Shown: piece by piece, positions 1-8,534 of the stretch
Position numbering within the stretch: the stretch's first letter is position 1
How the letters are laid out: each line of letters opens with the position of its first letter
Source: Nitrincola tibetensis
Lineage (GTDB): Bacteria > Pseudomonadota > Gammaproteobacteria > Pseudomonadales > Balneatricaceae
Direction: 5' to 3'
DNA: 64,000 nt
NCBI RefSeq assembly: GCF_003284585.1
Contig: NZ_QKRX01000010.1
Span: 1 to 64,000, forward strand
Made by a program: the position numbers and the translations under genes
Notes under the pieces: model-generated
What the model was told of the DNA's origin: nothing
Databases searched by the model: none
Seen by the model: the letters and a program-made list of their open reading frames with translations, nothing else

Positions 1-119
1 ACGTTCAAATGACCGTTACCCTGATCAACCCAATCGCGATGGAAGAAGGTCTGCGCTTTGCGATCCGTGAAGGCGGACGTACTGTTGGTGCGGGCGTTGT
101 TGCTAAGATCATTGCGTAA
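1..119 (+). CDS. tuf: elongation factor Tu, C-terminal fragment (5' end outside window)
   Basis: The window opens inside the last 38 codons of EF-Tu, the GTPase that carries aminoacyl-tRNA to the ribosome. The reading frame begins at base 3 and ends at TAA 117-119. The visible residues include [20 protein letters not shown] and end in AGVVAKIIA, which is the nearly invariant EF-Tu C-terminus (end of beta-barrel domain 3). Its position directly upstream of rpsJ fits the str operon to S10 operon order of many gammaproteobacteria. Only the 3' end is present, so nothing can be said about the start or about a second tuf copy. Confidence 0.95.
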   Translation, partial: VQMTVTLINPIAMEEGLRFAIREGGRTVGAGVVAKIIA

Positions 120-137
120 TTGCAATGATTGATTAAG

Positions 138-166
138 AAAACCCTCTTCGGAGGGTTTTTTTGTTT
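138..166 (+). terminator. intrinsic terminator after tuf
   Basis: ACCCTC and GAGGGT pair around a TTCG tetraloop (141-156), preceded by A residues and followed by a run of seven T (156-162). It lies 20 bases after the tuf stop codon and separates the upstream operon from the S10 operon. Confidence 0.9.
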
Positions 167-232
167 TAGGCTCGTTTTATGTGAGTTGCTCGTGCGAAGT
201 TATTTGCTGGTTAAAAAATATACCGTGATGAC

Positions 233-261
233 TTGACCCGAGAGGCTCATATGAGTAAAAT
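233..261 (+). promoter_or_regulatory. probable sigma70 promoter of the S10 operon
   Basis: TTGACC (233-238) and TAAAAT (256-261) are separated by exactly 17 bases. This is the best -35/-10 pair in the tuf-rpsJ spacer. It lies downstream of the tuf terminator and about 70 bases before rpsJ. Transcription from it would start near 268, inside the hairpin at 265-286. This is inferred from consensus only. Confidence 0.5.
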
Positions 262-264
262 TTG

Positions 265-286
265 CCTCCCCTCAAGTAAGGGGAGG
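265..286 (+). promoter_or_regulatory. 8-bp hairpin in the rpsJ upstream region
   Basis: CCTCCCCT (265-272) pairs perfectly with AGGGGAGG (279-286) around a six-base loop. It is not followed by a T run, so it is not a terminator. In E. coli the S10 leader carries hairpins through which L4 represses the operon, and this could be a functional counterpart. However, the best promoter would start transcription within it, so its presence in the mRNA is uncertain. Confidence 0.45.
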
Positions 287-330
287 TCGGCTATTGCCGT
301 AACAAAATTAACAGGAAATGCGTGATCAGA

Positions 331-642
331 ATGCAGAACCAAAAAATCAGAATTCGTCTGAAGGCTTTTGATCATCGCCTGATTGACTCGTCCGCGCAGG
401 AAATCGTTGAAACTGCAAAGCGTACGGGTGCACAGGTGCATGGTCCGATCCCACTTCCTACTCGCAAAGAGCGTTTTACCGTTCTGATTTCACCTCACGT
501 GAACAAAGATGCACGTGATCAGTATGAAATCCGTACGCACAAGCGTGTTCTAGACATCGTTGAGCCAACTGAAAAAACAGTTGATGCTCTAATGAAGCTA
601 GATCTTGCTGCGGGTGTAGAAGTGCAGATCAGCCTGGGCTAA
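331..642 (+). CDS. rpsJ: 30S ribosomal protein S10 (NusE)
   Basis: S10 is a protein of the 30S head. As NusE it also binds NusB (encoded near 58.8 kb) in antitermination complexes. The 103 residues from ATG 331 begin [19 protein letters not shown] and contain [20 protein letters not shown], matching the family along its whole length, and the size equals E. coli S10. An in-frame GTG at 322 sits closer to the AGGA at 313-316 and would add three residues. I prefer 331 because the family starts at MQNQ. It is the first gene of the S10 operon. Confidence 0.96.
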   Translation: MQNQKIRIRLKAFDHRLIDSSAQEIVETAKRTGAQVHGPIPLPTRKERFTVLISPHVNKDARDQYEIRTHKRVLDIVEPTEKTVDALMKLDLAAGVEVQISLG

Positions 643-751
643 ACAAGCTGCGCAGAATTAATAACTTAATGAAGCGCTATTTGAGGAATGCTCTGTAATG
701 GGCAGCCATAGTGGGTCACAGCCCCGTACTCAACTGGCAAGAGGTAATAAA

Positions 752-1390
752 ATGTCTGTAGGACTTATCGGACGTAAAGCGGGCATGACCCGTGTCTTCA
801 CAGAAGATGGCGTGTCCGTGCCAGTCACTGTCATCGAGGTGGATCCGAACCGCGTGACTTGCATTAAAACTGTCGATACTGACGGTTATGCTGCTGTACA
901 GGTTACAACTGGGGCTAAGAAAGCGAATCGCTTGACTAAGCCTGAGGCAGGTAACTTTGCAAAAGCAGGTGTTGAAGCAGGTCGTGGTTTGTGGGAGTTC
1001 CGTCTCTCCGGTGATGAAGAAATCAACGTTGGTGATTCGCTAACAGTTGAGCGCTTTGAAGTCGGTCAGAAAATTGACGTAACCGGTCGTAGCAAGGGTA
1101 AGGGTTTCCAAGGCGGTGTTAAGCGCTGGAATTTCCGTACTCAAGATATGACGCATGGTAACTCACTTTCTCATCGTGCTCCTGGCTCTATTGGTCAGTG
1201 TCAAACTCCTGGGCGTGTGTTCAAGGGTAAGAAGATGGCAGGTCACATGGGTGATGAGCGTTGCACTGTACAAACATTAGAAGTTGTACGTGTAGATGCA
1301 GAACGTAGCCTGCTGCTGGTTAAAGGTGCTGTTCCTGGCGCTACTGGCGGTGATGTCATCGTTAAACCTGCTGTAAAAGCACGCGGCTGA
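752..1390 (+). CDS. rplC: 50S ribosomal protein L3
   Basis: L3 is an early-assembly 23S rRNA-binding protein near the peptidyl-transferase centre. The start at ATG 752 follows AAGAGG and gives 212 residues (E. coli 209) beginning [16 protein letters not shown]. An upstream in-frame extension to 698 has no family counterpart. The segment [16 protein letters not shown] and the following glutamine-rich loop [19 protein letters not shown], which normally carries the methylated Gln, are intact. The rpsJ-rplC spacer of 109 bases is longer than in E. coli. Confidence 0.96.
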   Translation: MSVGLIGRKAGMTRVFTEDGVSVPVTVIEVDPNRVTCIKTVDTDGYAAVQVTTGAKKANRLTKPEAGNFAKAGVEAGRGLWEFRLSGDEEINVGDSLTVERFEVGQKIDVTGRSKGKGFQGGVKRWNFRTQDMTHGNSLSHRAPGSIGQCQTPGRVFKGKKMAGHMGDERCTVQTLEVVRVDAERSLLLVKGAVPGATGGDVIVKPAVKARG

Positions 1391-1400
1391 AGGGGTTAAC

Positions 1401-2006
1401 ATGAATTTAAATCTGACAGGAGCCAACGGTTCGGTCGAAGTATCCGAGCTGATTTTTGGCAAAGAGTTTAATGAGTCTCTAGTTCACCAAGTTGTTACTG
1501 CCTATGTAAATGGCGGTCGTCAAGGTAGCAAGGCTCAAAAGAATCGTTCAGCAGTATCTGGTGGTGGCGCTAAGCCTTTCCGTCAAAAAGGTACTGGTCG
1601 TGCACGTGCTGGTACAAGCCGTTCTCCTTTATGGCGTTCAGGTGGTGTGACTTTTGCTGCGAGTCCACGTGACTATTCGCAAAAAGTTAACAAGAAAATG
1701 TACCGTGCTGCAATGCGTTGCATCTTTTCTGAATTGGTTAGACAAGACCGTTTGGTTATTGTTGATTCACTTCAGATGGAAACGCCTAAGACTAAGCAGT
1801 TCATCGGTAAGATGAAAGAGCTTGATCTGACAAGCGCGCTGCTTATCACCGAAGATGTTGAGGCCAATTTGTATTTGGCTGCGCGTAACGTACCGCATGT
1901 TGACGTGCGTGATGTTGCTGCAATTGATCCGGTAAGCCTAATAGGCTTCGATAAAGTAGTAGTCACAGCGTCTGCTTTGAGCAAAATTAACGAGGTGTTA
2001 GCATGA
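1401..2006 (+). CDS. rplD: 50S ribosomal protein L4
   Basis: L4 is a 23S rRNA-binding protein whose long loop lines the exit tunnel. In E. coli it is also the autogenous repressor of this operon. The 201 residues match the usual length. The tunnel-loop segment with [20 protein letters not shown] is present. AAGGGG precedes ATG 1401. The stop codon overlaps the rplW start (ATGA), implying translational coupling. Confidence 0.96.
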   Translation: MNLNLTGANGSVEVSELIFGKEFNESLVHQVVTAYVNGGRQGSKAQKNRSAVSGGGAKPFRQKGTGRARAGTSRSPLWRSGGVTFAASPRDYSQKVNKKMYRAAMRCIFSELVRQDRLVIVDSLQMETPKTKQFIGKMKELDLTSALLITEDVEANLYLAARNVPHVDVRDVAAIDPVSLIGFDKVVVTASALSKINEVLA

Positions 2007-2299
2007 ATCAGGAGCGCATTTTTAAAGTGTTGCTGGGTCCACACATCTCCGAGAAAGCAACAATTGTTGCTGATGGAACTCAGCAGGTCGTATTTCGTGT
2101 AGCGAGTGATGCTACTAAGCCTGAAATCAAGAAAGCAGTTGAGCAGCTTTTCAACGTAAAAGTTGATGGTGTGAATATCCTGAATGCTAAAGGCAAAACT
2201 AAGCGTACTGCTCGCGGTTTTGGTAAGCGTTCTGATGTTCGTAAAGCCTATGTTCGTCTCGCTGATGGTTCAGAAATTGATTTCTTGGCTGGCGAATAA
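2003..2299 (+). CDS. rplW: 50S ribosomal protein L23
   Basis: L23 sits at the tunnel exit and is the docking site for trigger factor and SRP. The product has 98 residues (E. coli 100). The N-terminal part with [13 protein letters not shown] and the basic loop [21 protein letters not shown] are typical. It overlaps rplD by four bases in an ATGA junction and is followed after 13 bases by rplB. Confidence 0.96.
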   Translation: MNQERIFKVLLGPHISEKATIVADGTQQVVFRVASDATKPEIKKAVEQLFNVKVDGVNILNAKGKTKRTARGFGKRSDVRKAYVRLADGSEIDFLAGE

Positions 2300-2312
2300 G
2301 AGAGGTTAAATC

Positions 2313-3140
2313 ATGGCAATCGTTAAAACTAAGCCAACCTCTGCCGGACGTCGTCACGTCGTAAAGGTGGTAAGTGCGGACCTTCATAAAGGTAAGCCAT
2401 TTGCTGCGTTGGTTGAGAAGAAAAGTAAGACTGGTGGTCGTAACAACAATGGCCGTATTACTACGCGTCATATCGGTGGTGGACATAAGCAAAGCTACCG
2501 TATTATCGACTTCCGTCGTAACAAAGATGGTATTCCAGGAATCGTAGAGCGTATTGAATACGATCCTAACCGTACCGCGCATATTGCTTTGATCAAGTAT
2601 GCAGATGGTGAGCGTCGCTACATCATCGCACCAAAAGGTCTGGCAGCAGGTGCAAAAATCATGTCTGGTGACGTGGTTGATATCAAAACCGGTAACACTA
2701 TGCCGCTGAGAAATATTCCTCTGGGTAGTACGGTTCACTGTATTGAGCTTAAGCCAAGCAAAGGCGCGCAAATAGCACGTTCTGCTGGTGCGTCCGCTCA
2801 GTTAGTAGCCCGTGATGGAGGTTATGTAACTCTGCGTTTGCGCTCTGGTGAAGTGCGTAAAGTGCTGGCTGAATGCCGTGCAACGCTGGGTGAAGTCAGC
2901 AACTCTGAACATTCTCTTCGCCAATTAGGTAAAGCGGGTGCTAAACGTTGGCGTGGTGTGCGTCCGACGGTTCGTGGTGTTGTAATGAACCCAGTTGACC
3001 ACCCGCATGGTGGTGGTGAAGGTCGTACCTCTGGTGGCCGTCATCCGGTTACGCCGTGGGGTGTCCCGACTAAAGGTCATAAAACCCGCAAGAACAAGCG
3101 TACTAATAAGCTCATTGTACGCCGTCGTAGCGCTAAATAA
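2313..3140 (+). CDS. rplB: 50S ribosomal protein L2
   Basis: L2 is a large, highly conserved primary 23S rRNA-binding protein needed for subunit association and peptidyl-transferase activity. The product has 275 residues (E. coli 273). The C-terminal signature [20 protein letters not shown] contains the conserved histidine of the peptidyl-transferase region. GAGAGG precedes ATG 2313. The basic C-terminus [19 protein letters not shown] is complete. Confidence 0.97.
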   Translation: MAIVKTKPTSAGRRHVVKVVSADLHKGKPFAALVEKKSKTGGRNNNGRITTRHIGGGHKQSYRIIDFRRNKDGIPGIVERIEYDPNRTAHIALIKYADGERRYIIAPKGLAAGAKIMSGDVVDIKTGNTMPLRNIPLGSTVHCIELKPSKGAQIARSAGASAQLVARDGGYVTLRLRSGEVRKVLAECRATLGEVSNSEHSLRQLGKAGAKRWRGVRPTVRGVVMNPVDHPHGGGEGRTSGGRHPVTPWGVPTKGHKTRKNKRTNKLIVRRRSAK

Positions 3141-3152
3141 GGGGAATCAGCT

Positions 3153-3431
3153 GTGCCACGTTCACTGAAGAAAGGTCCATTTATCGACCTTCACCTGTTG
3201 AAGAAGGTAGAAGCTGCAATTGATGCAAATGAAAAGCGCCCGATCAAAACTTGGTCTCGTCGCTCCACGGTTTTTCCAAACTTTGTGGGTTTGACAATTG
3301 CAGTACATAACGGTCGTCAACATGTTCCAGTGTTTATCACTGAGGATATGGTCGGTCATAAATTAGGTGAGTTTGCTGCAACACGTACTTTCCGCGGTCA
3401 TGCAGCCGACAAGAAGGCCAAAAAGAAGTAA
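3153..3431 (+). CDS. rpsS: 30S ribosomal protein S19
   Basis: S19 forms a complex with S13 in the 30S head near the A-site tRNA. The product has 92 residues and begins with a GTG codon at 3153 after AAGGGGAA. The N-terminus [19 protein letters not shown] and the core [20 protein letters not shown] are family hallmarks. It lies between rplB and rplV in standard order. Confidence 0.96.
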   Translation: MPRSLKKGPFIDLHLLKKVEAAIDANEKRPIKTWSRRSTVFPNFVGLTIAVHNGRQHVPVFITEDMVGHKLGEFAATRTFRGHAADKKAKKK

Positions 3432-3444
3432 GGGAGGTTAGATG

Positions 3445-3774
3445 ATGGAAATTGTCGCCAAGCATAAAGGCGCCCGCATCTCCGCCCAGAAGGCCCGTCT
3501 GGTCGCAGATCAGATCCGTGGTAAGTCTGTGGGCGAAGCTCTGGATATCCTGACATTCAGCAACAAAAAAGGTGCTGAGTTAGTCAAGAAAGTTCTAGAT
3601 TCTGCTATCGCTAACGCGGAGCATAATGAAGGTGCTGATGTTGATGAATTACGTGTTTCAGTAATTTTCGTTGACGAAGGTATGACTATGAAACGCATTC
3701 GGCCACGTGCTAAAGGACGCGCAGATCGTATCTGTAAGCGTACTTCGCACATCACTATAAAAGTGGCTGACTAA
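3445..3774 (+). CDS. rplV: 50S ribosomal protein L22
   Basis: L22 lines the exit tunnel with a long beta-hairpin. Two ATG codons are adjacent (3442 and 3445). The second is better spaced from GGGAGG (3432-3437) and matches the family start [19 protein letters not shown], giving 109 residues. The tunnel hairpin [20 protein letters not shown] is intact. Confidence 0.95.
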   Translation: MEIVAKHKGARISAQKARLVADQIRGKSVGEALDILTFSNKKGAELVKKVLDSAIANAEHNEGADVDELRVSVIFVDEGMTMKRIRPRAKGRADRICKRTSHITIKVAD

Positions 3775-3800
3775 ATAACTGACGGCTAGGAGAGTTCGAT

Positions 3801-4484
3801 ATGGGTCAGAAGGTTAACCCTACCGGTATACGCCTTGGTATCGTCAAAGATCATACTTCTGTATGGTATGCGGACAAGTCAAGCTATGCCAATAAATTGC
3901 TGAACGATCTTAAGGTGCGTAGCTACCTTGAAGATAAGCTCAAAAATGCGTCTGTAAGTCGCATTGATATTGAGCGTCCGGCTCAGAATGCAAAAATCAC
4001 CATTCACACAGCTCGTCCTGGTATTGTTATTGGGAAGAAAGGTGAAGATGTTGAGGTGCTGCGCTCTGCTGTATCGGAAATGATGGGTGTGCCAGTCCAC
4101 ATCAACATCGAAGAAGTTCGTAAGCCAGATCTTGATGCTAAGTTAGTTGCGCAAAGCGTTGCTAGCCAGCTTGAGCGTCGCGTAATGTTCCGTCGTGCGA
4201 TGAAGCGCGCGGTACAAAATGCTATGCGTATAGGCGCTAAAGGCATCAAGATTCAGCTGGGTGGTCGTCTAGGTGGTGCTGAGATCGCGCGTTCTGAGTG
4301 GTATCGTGAAGGGCGTGTTCCGCTTCACACTCTGCGTGCAGATATTGACTATGCTACTTATGAAGCGCACACAACTTACGGTGTGATTGGCGTTAAAGTC
4401 TGGGTCTTCAAAGGTGAAGTTCTTGGTGGTATCGAACAGGTACGTGCTGAGAAAAATGCGCCTAAGAAGAAAGGAACTAAGTGA
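3801..4484 (+). CDS. rpsC: 30S ribosomal protein S3
   Basis: S3 is located at the mRNA entry tunnel and contributes to mRNA helicase activity of the ribosome. The product has 227 residues (E. coli 233). It starts [15 protein letters not shown], has the KH-domain signature [16 protein letters not shown] and the C-terminal domain motif [27 protein letters not shown] precedes ATG 3801. Confidence 0.97.
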   Translation: MGQKVNPTGIRLGIVKDHTSVWYADKSSYANKLLNDLKVRSYLEDKLKNASVSRIDIERPAQNAKITIHTARPGIVIGKKGEDVEVLRSAVSEMMGVPVHINIEEVRKPDLDAKLVAQSVASQLERRVMFRRAMKRAVQNAMRIGAKGIKIQLGGRLGGAEIARSEWYREGRVPLHTLRADIDYATYEAHTTYGVIGVKVWVFKGEVLGGIEQVRAEKNAPKKKGTK

Positions 4485-4495
4485 GGTAAACGTCA

Positions 4496-4909
4496 ATGCT
4501 GCAACCGAAACGACTAAAGTACCGCAAGGTGATGAAAGGCCGTAACCGCGGCCTAGCGCAGCGTGGCAGCAAGGTCAGCTTTGGTGAGTACGCTCTGAAG
4601 GCGACCGGTCGCGGTCGCATTACAGCGCGTCAGATTGAAGCGGCTCGTCGTACTATGACGCGTCACGTAAAGCGTGGTGGTAAGATCTGGATTCGAGTGT
4701 TTCCAGACAAGCCGATAACAACCAAGCCCCTTGAAGTACGTATGGGTAAAGGTAAGGGTAACGTAGAGTACTGGGTAGCACAGATCCAGCCAGGTAAAGT
4801 GCTGTTTGAAATCAGTGGTGTAAGCGAAGAGCTGGTCACTGAAGCATTTAACCTTGCTGCTGCTAAGTTGCCTGTTTCTACAGTAATTGTTAAACGGACG
4901 GTGATGTAA
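4496..4909 (+). CDS. rplP: 50S ribosomal protein L16
   Basis: L16 helps position tRNA at the A site of the large subunit. The product has 137 residues (E. coli 136). The N-terminus [19 protein letters not shown] and the segment [18 protein letters not shown], which carries the conserved Arg region, are unmistakable. Its stop codon overlaps the rpmC start as TAATG at 4907-4911. Confidence 0.97.
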   Translation: MLQPKRLKYRKVMKGRNRGLAQRGSKVSFGEYALKATGRGRITARQIEAARRTMTRHVKRGGKIWIRVFPDKPITTKPLEVRMGKGKGNVEYWVAQIQPGKVLFEISGVSEELVTEAFNLAAAKLPVSTVIVKRTVM

Positions 4910-5100
4910 TGAAAGCTACTGAACTGCGCGAAAAGTCCGTTGAAGAACTTCAGCAAACATTGCTGGGTCTTCTAAAGGATCAGTTTAATCTGCGCATGCA
5001 AAAAGCTACTGGCCAGTTGGCTCAGAATCACCTGGTAGGCCAGGTTCGTCGCGACATCGCTCGCGTCAAAACCCTACTTAACCAGAAGGCAGGTGTCTAA
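4909..5100 (+). CDS. rpmC: 50S ribosomal protein L29
   Basis: L29 is a small two-helix protein at the tunnel exit next to L23. The product has 63 residues, the E. coli length. It starts [15 protein letters not shown] and has the [11 protein letters not shown] signature near the C-terminus. It is joined to rplP upstream and rpsQ downstream by TAATG overlaps, so the three genes are probably translated as a coupled unit. Confidence 0.96.
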   Translation: MKATELREKSVEELQQTLLGLLKDQFNLRMQKATGQLAQNHLVGQVRRDIARVKTLLNQKAGV

Positions 5101-5396
5101 TGAGCGCAGAAAAACGTGTACGCACTGTCACCGGAACGGTAGTCAGTGACAAGATGGATAAAACCATCACAGTTCTGGTTGAGCGTAAGGAAAAGCATCC
5201 GATTTACGGAAAGTTTGTTCGTCGCTCCACCAAACTGCATGCTCATGATGAAAAGAATGAGTGCCGAGTTGGTGATGTTGTTACGATAGCGGAATCTCGT
5301 CCGTTGTCTAAAACAAAGACCTGGAACTTGGTTCAAATTCAAGAGAGTGCAAATAAAGCCCTCTTAGAGATTGAAGAGCGTGCTGCAGAGGTGTAA
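5100..5396 (+). CDS. rpsQ: 30S ribosomal protein S17, with an extended C-terminus
   Basis: S17 is a primary 16S rRNA-binding OB-fold protein. The core is standard: [20 protein letters not shown], then [19 protein letters not shown]. The product has 98 residues, whereas E. coli S17 has 84 and the Pseudomonas form about 88. The extra length is at the end, where [11 protein letters not shown] is followed directly by the similar [11 protein letters not shown], which looks like an 11-residue tandem duplication. It is the last gene of the S10 group. Confidence 0.95.
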   Translation: MSAEKRVRTVTGTVVSDKMDKTITVLVERKEKHPIYGKFVRRSTKLHAHDEKNECRVGDVVTIAESRPLSKTKTWNLVQIQESANKALLEIEERAAEV

Positions 5397-5421
5397 TATA
5401 GTGCGCCTTTGCTCCATTAAA

Positions 5422-5448
5422 CTGATTGCTCGTTTTTCGAGCAGTCAG
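5422..5448 (+). promoter_or_regulatory. 11-bp hairpin between rpsQ and rplN
   Basis: CTGATTGCTCG (5422-5432) pairs with CGAGCAGTCAG (5438-5448) around a T5 loop, with one G-U pair. No T run follows, so it is not a good terminator. It occupies the S10/spc operon junction and could be an mRNA-processing or translational-control element. I see no convincing new promoter here. Confidence 0.5.
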
Positions 5449-5471
5449 CATAACAGTTTGTGGGGTAGACC

Positions 5472-5840
5472 ATGATTCAGACTGAATCGATGCTTGATGT
5501 CGCCGACAACAGCGGCGCTAAGCGTGTGATGTGTATTAAGGTTCTTGGCGGCTCTCATCGTCGTTACGCGAGTGTTGGTGACATCATTAAAGTGACTGTC
5601 AAAGAAGCCATTCCTCGCGGTAAGGTGAAGAAAGGTCAAGTGCTTAAGGCTGTCGTAGTACGTACCCGTAAAGGTGTCCGTCGTCCGGATGGTTCAATCA
5701 TCCGTTTCGATGTTAATTCAGCAGTATTGCTGAATAACAACGGTGCACCAATTGGGACTCGTATCTTCGGGCCAGTAACGCGTGAGCTTCGCTCAGAGAA
5801 GTTCATGAAGATCATTTCCCTGGCGCCTGAAGTGCTCTGA
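5472..5840 (+). CDS. rplN: 50S ribosomal protein L14
   Basis: L14 lies at the subunit interface and contacts 16S rRNA. The product has 122 residues (E. coli 123). It begins [20 protein letters not shown] and contains [20 protein letters not shown] and [23 protein letters not shown] precedes ATG 5472. It is conventionally the first gene of the spc operon and is separated from rplX by a strong hairpin. Confidence 0.97.
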   Translation: MIQTESMLDVADNSGAKRVMCIKVLGGSHRRYASVGDIIKVTVKEAIPRGKVKKGQVLKAVVVRTRKGVRRPDGSIIRFDVNSAVLLNNNGAPIGTRIFGPVTRELRSEKFMKIISLAPEVL

Positions 5841-5868
5841 AAATACTGCACTTGCAGATGTTTTCTTC

Positions 5869-5901
5869 AAAACGCCATGCCCTAACGGGTTTGGCGTTTT
5901 T
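5869..5901 (+). terminator. terminator-like hairpin inside the spc operon (rplN-rplX)
   Basis: AAAACGCCA (5869-5877) pairs with TGGCGTTTT (5892-5900). An inner CCC/GGG stem (5880-5882 with 5887-5889) is stacked behind a 2x2 internal loop, and the structure ends in TTTTT. This has the form of an intrinsic terminator. Essential r-protein genes follow immediately in the same direction with no strong promoter visible before rplX. It therefore probably acts as a partial terminator or attenuator. Confidence 0.6.
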
Positions 5902-5939
5902 GAGCATGAGAGGGAGGCAGGAAAGGACAAGGTAATCAA

Positions 5940-6263
5940 ATGCGTAAAATTCGTCGTGATGATGAAATCATTGTAATTGCTGGTAAAGATAAGGGTAAAC
6001 GCGGTAAAGTGTCGCGCGTGTTATCTGATGATCGTCTGATTGTTTCAGGCATCAATATGATCAAAAAGCATGTTAAGCCAAATCCAATGTTGGGTCAGCA
6101 GGGTGGTATTGTTGAGAAGGAAGCGTCTATCGCGACCTCTAACGTTGCTATTTTTAATCCTGCGACTGGCAAGGGTGATCGTGTAGGCTTTAAGAAGCTC
6201 GAAGACGGCACCAAAGTTCGCTTCTACAAGTCTAACGGCGAAATCGTCGTTGGTGATAAGTGA
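5940..6263 (+). CDS. rplX: 50S ribosomal protein L24
   Basis: L24 is an assembly-initiator protein with a KOW domain that contacts 23S domain I near the tunnel exit. The product has 107 residues (E. coli 104). The N-terminal KOW motif [18 protein letters not shown] and the segment [20 protein letters not shown] match the family. An AGGACAAGG sequence lies upstream of ATG 5940. It follows the terminator-like hairpin at 5869-5901. Confidence 0.96.
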   Translation: MRKIRRDDEIIVIAGKDKGKRGKVSRVLSDDRLIVSGINMIKKHVKPNPMLGQQGGIVEKEASIATSNVAIFNPATGKGDRVGFKKLEDGTKVRFYKSNGEIVVGDK

Positions 6264-6277
6264 GAGAGGTTGGTGCA

Positions 6278-6817
6278 ATGTCTAGATTAAAAGCGCTATT
6301 CGAAAACGAAGTTAAAGCTAAATTGAAAGAAGAATTGGCCAGCCCAAATATTATGGCCGTTCCGCGCGTCACTAAAATCACTCTGAACATGGGTGTTGGT
6401 GAAGCTCTTGGTGATAAAAAGCAACTTGAAAATGCTGTTGCTGATATGACGGCAATTGCAGGTCAAAAACCTATCGTAACTCTTGCTCGCAAGTCAATTG
6501 CAGGCTTTAAAGTTCGTGAAGGTTGGCCTATCGGTTGTAAGGTAACTCTGCGCGGTGAGCGTATGTGGGAATTCCTTGATCGCTTGGTTGATGTCGCTAT
6601 TCCGCGTGTTCGTGACTTCCGTGGTCTTAACCCTAAGTCATTTGACGGACGTGGTAACTACAGCATGGGCGTAAAAGAACAGATCATCTTCCCAGAAATC
6701 GATTACGATAAAGTCGATAAGATCCGCGGTCTTGATATTACTATCACGACAACGGCTCAAACGAATGATGAAGGTCGTGCTCTGTTGACTGCCTTGCAGT
6801 TTCCGTTCCGTAAATAA
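6278..6817 (+). CDS. rplE: 50S ribosomal protein L5
   Basis: L5 binds 5S rRNA and forms the central protuberance, contacting P-site tRNA. ATG 6278 follows GAGAGG and gives 179 residues, equal to E. coli. A 6-codon upstream extension is not conserved. Signatures include [20 protein letters not shown] and [20 protein letters not shown]. In E. coli the S8 repressor site lies just before this gene; no clear copy of it can be read here. Confidence 0.96.
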   Translation: MSRLKALFENEVKAKLKEELASPNIMAVPRVTKITLNMGVGEALGDKKQLENAVADMTAIAGQKPIVTLARKSIAGFKVREGWPIGCKVTLRGERMWEFLDRLVDVAIPRVRDFRGLNPKSFDGRGNYSMGVKEQIIFPEIDYDKVDKIRGLDITITTTAQTNDEGRALLTALQFPFRK

Positions 6818-6832
6818 TTCAAGGGTAGACTA

Positions 6833-7138
6833 ATGGCTAAGACATCCATGAAAAACCGTGAGTATAAGCGCGAACAAACAGTTGCTAAGTTTGCAACTAA
6901 GCGCGCTGCACTCAAGGCAGTTATTTCTAACCCAAACAGCTCTGATGATGAGCGTTGGGAAGCACAAGTTTCGCTGCAGAAATTGCCGCGTGATGCAAGT
7001 CCAGTACGTCAAGTTCGTCGTTGCCAAATCACTGGTCGTCCACACGGTGTATACCGTAAGTTCGGTCTGTGTCGTAACAAGTTGCGTGAAGCAGCTATGC
7101 GCGGTGATGTACCTGGTTTGAAAAAAGCAAGCTGGTAA
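6833..7138 (+). CDS. rpsN: 30S ribosomal protein S14 (zinc-independent form)
   Basis: S14 is a late-assembly protein of the 30S head. The product has 101 residues, the length of the long form that lacks the zinc ribbon. It starts [15 protein letters not shown] and ends [20 protein letters not shown] with KASW. The paired CxxC motifs of the short zinc-binding type are absent. It lies between rplE and rpsH as in E. coli. Confidence 0.96.
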   Translation: MAKTSMKNREYKREQTVAKFATKRAALKAVISNPNSSDDERWEAQVSLQKLPRDASPVRQVRRCQITGRPHGVYRKFGLCRNKLREAAMRGDVPGLKKASW

Positions 7139-7156
7139 GCTTGTAAACGGTAAGCA

Positions 7157-7199
7157 CGGTGGTCTGGGCAAAAAAAATCCGTTTTTTGCTACCGCACCG
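7157..7199 (+). promoter_or_regulatory. hairpin with internal loop upstream of rpsH
   Basis: GCAAAAAA (7168-7175) pairs with TTTTTTGC (7182-7189) over a six-base loop. An outer CGGTG/CACCG stem (7157-7161 with 7195-7199) encloses an asymmetric internal loop. It fills the 87-base rpsN-rpsH spacer. It could be a translational-control element for S8 or a processing site, but no family match can be claimed by eye. Confidence 0.4.
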
Positions 7200-7225
7200 C
7201 GCTGCACATTTGAGGAAATATAAGC

Positions 7226-7618
7226 ATGAGTATGCAAGATACCCTCGCGGATATGTTTACACGTATTCGTAATGGTAATATGGCTGAAAAGTCAGCAGTC
7301 TCTATGCCTTCTTCCAAGCAGAAAGTTGCAGTTGCAAAAGTTCTGAAGGATGAAGGTTATATTGCTGACTTCAAAGTTGAAGGTGATGTAAAGCCTGTTT
7401 TGAGCATTGAGCTCAAATACTTTGAAGGCAAGCCGGTAATTGAGCAGATTAAGCGCGTAAGTCGCCCAAGTCTTCGTATTTACCGTCACGTTTCTAAGTT
7501 GCCAAAGGTGTCTGATGGTCTAGGTATTGCCATCATTTCAACTAGCAAGGGTGTAATGACCGATCGCGCCGCTCGTGAAGCGGGTGTCGGCGGTGAAGTT
7601 ATCTGTACGGTATTCTAA
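7226..7618 (+). CDS. rpsH: 30S ribosomal protein S8
   Basis: S8 binds the 16S central domain and in E. coli represses spc operon translation. The product has 130 residues, the E. coli length. It begins [17 protein letters not shown] and ends with [16 protein letters not shown] and a glycine-rich terminus. TGAGGAAA precedes ATG 7226. Confidence 0.97.
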   Translation: MSMQDTLADMFTRIRNGNMAEKSAVSMPSSKQKVAVAKVLKDEGYIADFKVEGDVKPVLSIELKYFEGKPVIEQIKRVSRPSLRIYRHVSKLPKVSDGLGIAIISTSKGVMTDRAAREAGVGGEVICTVF

Positions 7619-7628
7619 GGGGAGTTCT

Positions 7629-8162
7629 ATGTCACGTATTGCCAAGAACCCCGTAGTAATCCCAGCTGGAGTTGAGATCCAAATCAACGGACAGCAGATT
7701 ACTACTAAGGGTGCCAAAGGACAGTTAAATCTAAACGTCCATCCTTCTGTAAGCTTAGAGCAAGTCGATGGTAAGTTAACCTTTGCCGCTCGTGATGGAA
7801 GTAAGCAGTCAATAGCGCTTTCTGGTACGACGCGTGCGTTAGTCAACAACATGGTTGTTGGTGTGAATGAAGGTTTTCAGAAAACCATGCAGTTGATCGG
7901 TGTTGGTTACCGTGCTGCAGCTAAAGGTAATGTTCTCAACCTTACACTTGGCTTCTCTCATCCTATAGATTATGAACTGCCTGAAGGTGTATCAGCTGAA
8001 ACACCAAACAACACGACTATTATCTTGTCTGGTGCAGATAAGCAAAGAGTCGGTCAGGTTGCAGCTGAAATTCGCGCGTTCCGTCCACCTGAGCCTTATA
8101 AAGGTAAAGGGGTTCGTTATGCTGATGAACAAGTACGCCGTAAAGAGGCTAAGAAGAAGTAA
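7629..8162 (+). CDS. rplF: 50S ribosomal protein L6
   Basis: L6 sits near the GTPase-associated centre of the large subunit. ATG 7629 follows GGGGAG and gives 177 residues, equal to E. coli. A longer reading frame overlapping rpsH has no family support. It starts [17 protein letters not shown] and ends with the signature [17 protein letters not shown] followed by a lysine-rich tail. Confidence 0.96.
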   Translation: MSRIAKNPVVIPAGVEIQINGQQITTKGAKGQLNLNVHPSVSLEQVDGKLTFAARDGSKQSIALSGTTRALVNNMVVGVNEGFQKTMQLIGVGYRAAAKGNVLNLTLGFSHPIDYELPEGVSAETPNNTTIILSGADKQRVGQVAAEIRAFRPPEPYKGKGVRYADEQVRRKEAKKK

Positions 8163-8171
8163 GGCTGGGTC

Positions 8172-8522
8172 ATGAACGAAAAAAATCAAGCTAGAATTCG
8201 TCGTGCGCGTCGCTCTCGCCTTAAAATGCGTGAACTCGGTGCTGTACGTCTGTGCGTAAACCGCACTCCGCGTCATATCTATGCGCAAATCATCTCTGAA
8301 GATGGTTCTAAAATTATTGCGGCCGCCTCAACTATTGAGAAAGACCTGCGTGTTGGTGCTACAGGCAACATTGCAGCTGCTCGTAAGATTGGCGAACTGA
8401 TTGCAGATCGTGCCAAAGCTGCTGGTGTTACTAAAGTTGCTTTCGATCGTTCTGGTTATAAATACCATGGCCGAGTTCAGGCTTTGGCTGAGGGCGCCCG
8501 CGAAGGCGGCCTGGAATTCTAA
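8172..8522 (+). CDS. rplR: 50S ribosomal protein L18
   Basis: L18 binds 5S rRNA with L5 and L25-type proteins in the central protuberance. The product has 116 residues (E. coli 117). The basic N-terminus with [16 protein letters not shown] and the C-terminal [20 protein letters not shown] are characteristic. It follows rplF after nine bases. Confidence 0.96.
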   Translation: MNEKNQARIRRARRSRLKMRELGAVRLCVNRTPRHIYAQIISEDGSKIIAAASTIEKDLRVGATGNIAAARKIGELIADRAKAAGVTKVAFDRSGYKYHGRVQALAEGAREGGLEF

Positions 8523-8534
8523 AGGTTTCTTAAT

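Noticed and set aside
322-330. GTG 322 as the rpsJ start
   Set aside because: Closer to the AGGA, but S10 family members start at MQNQ; kept as an alternative only.
2199-2771. A 190-codon minus-strand open frame across rplW/rplB
   Set aside because: It is antisense to two highly conserved r-protein genes, has no ribosome site and its product is unlike any family; it reflects codon bias of the plus-strand genes.
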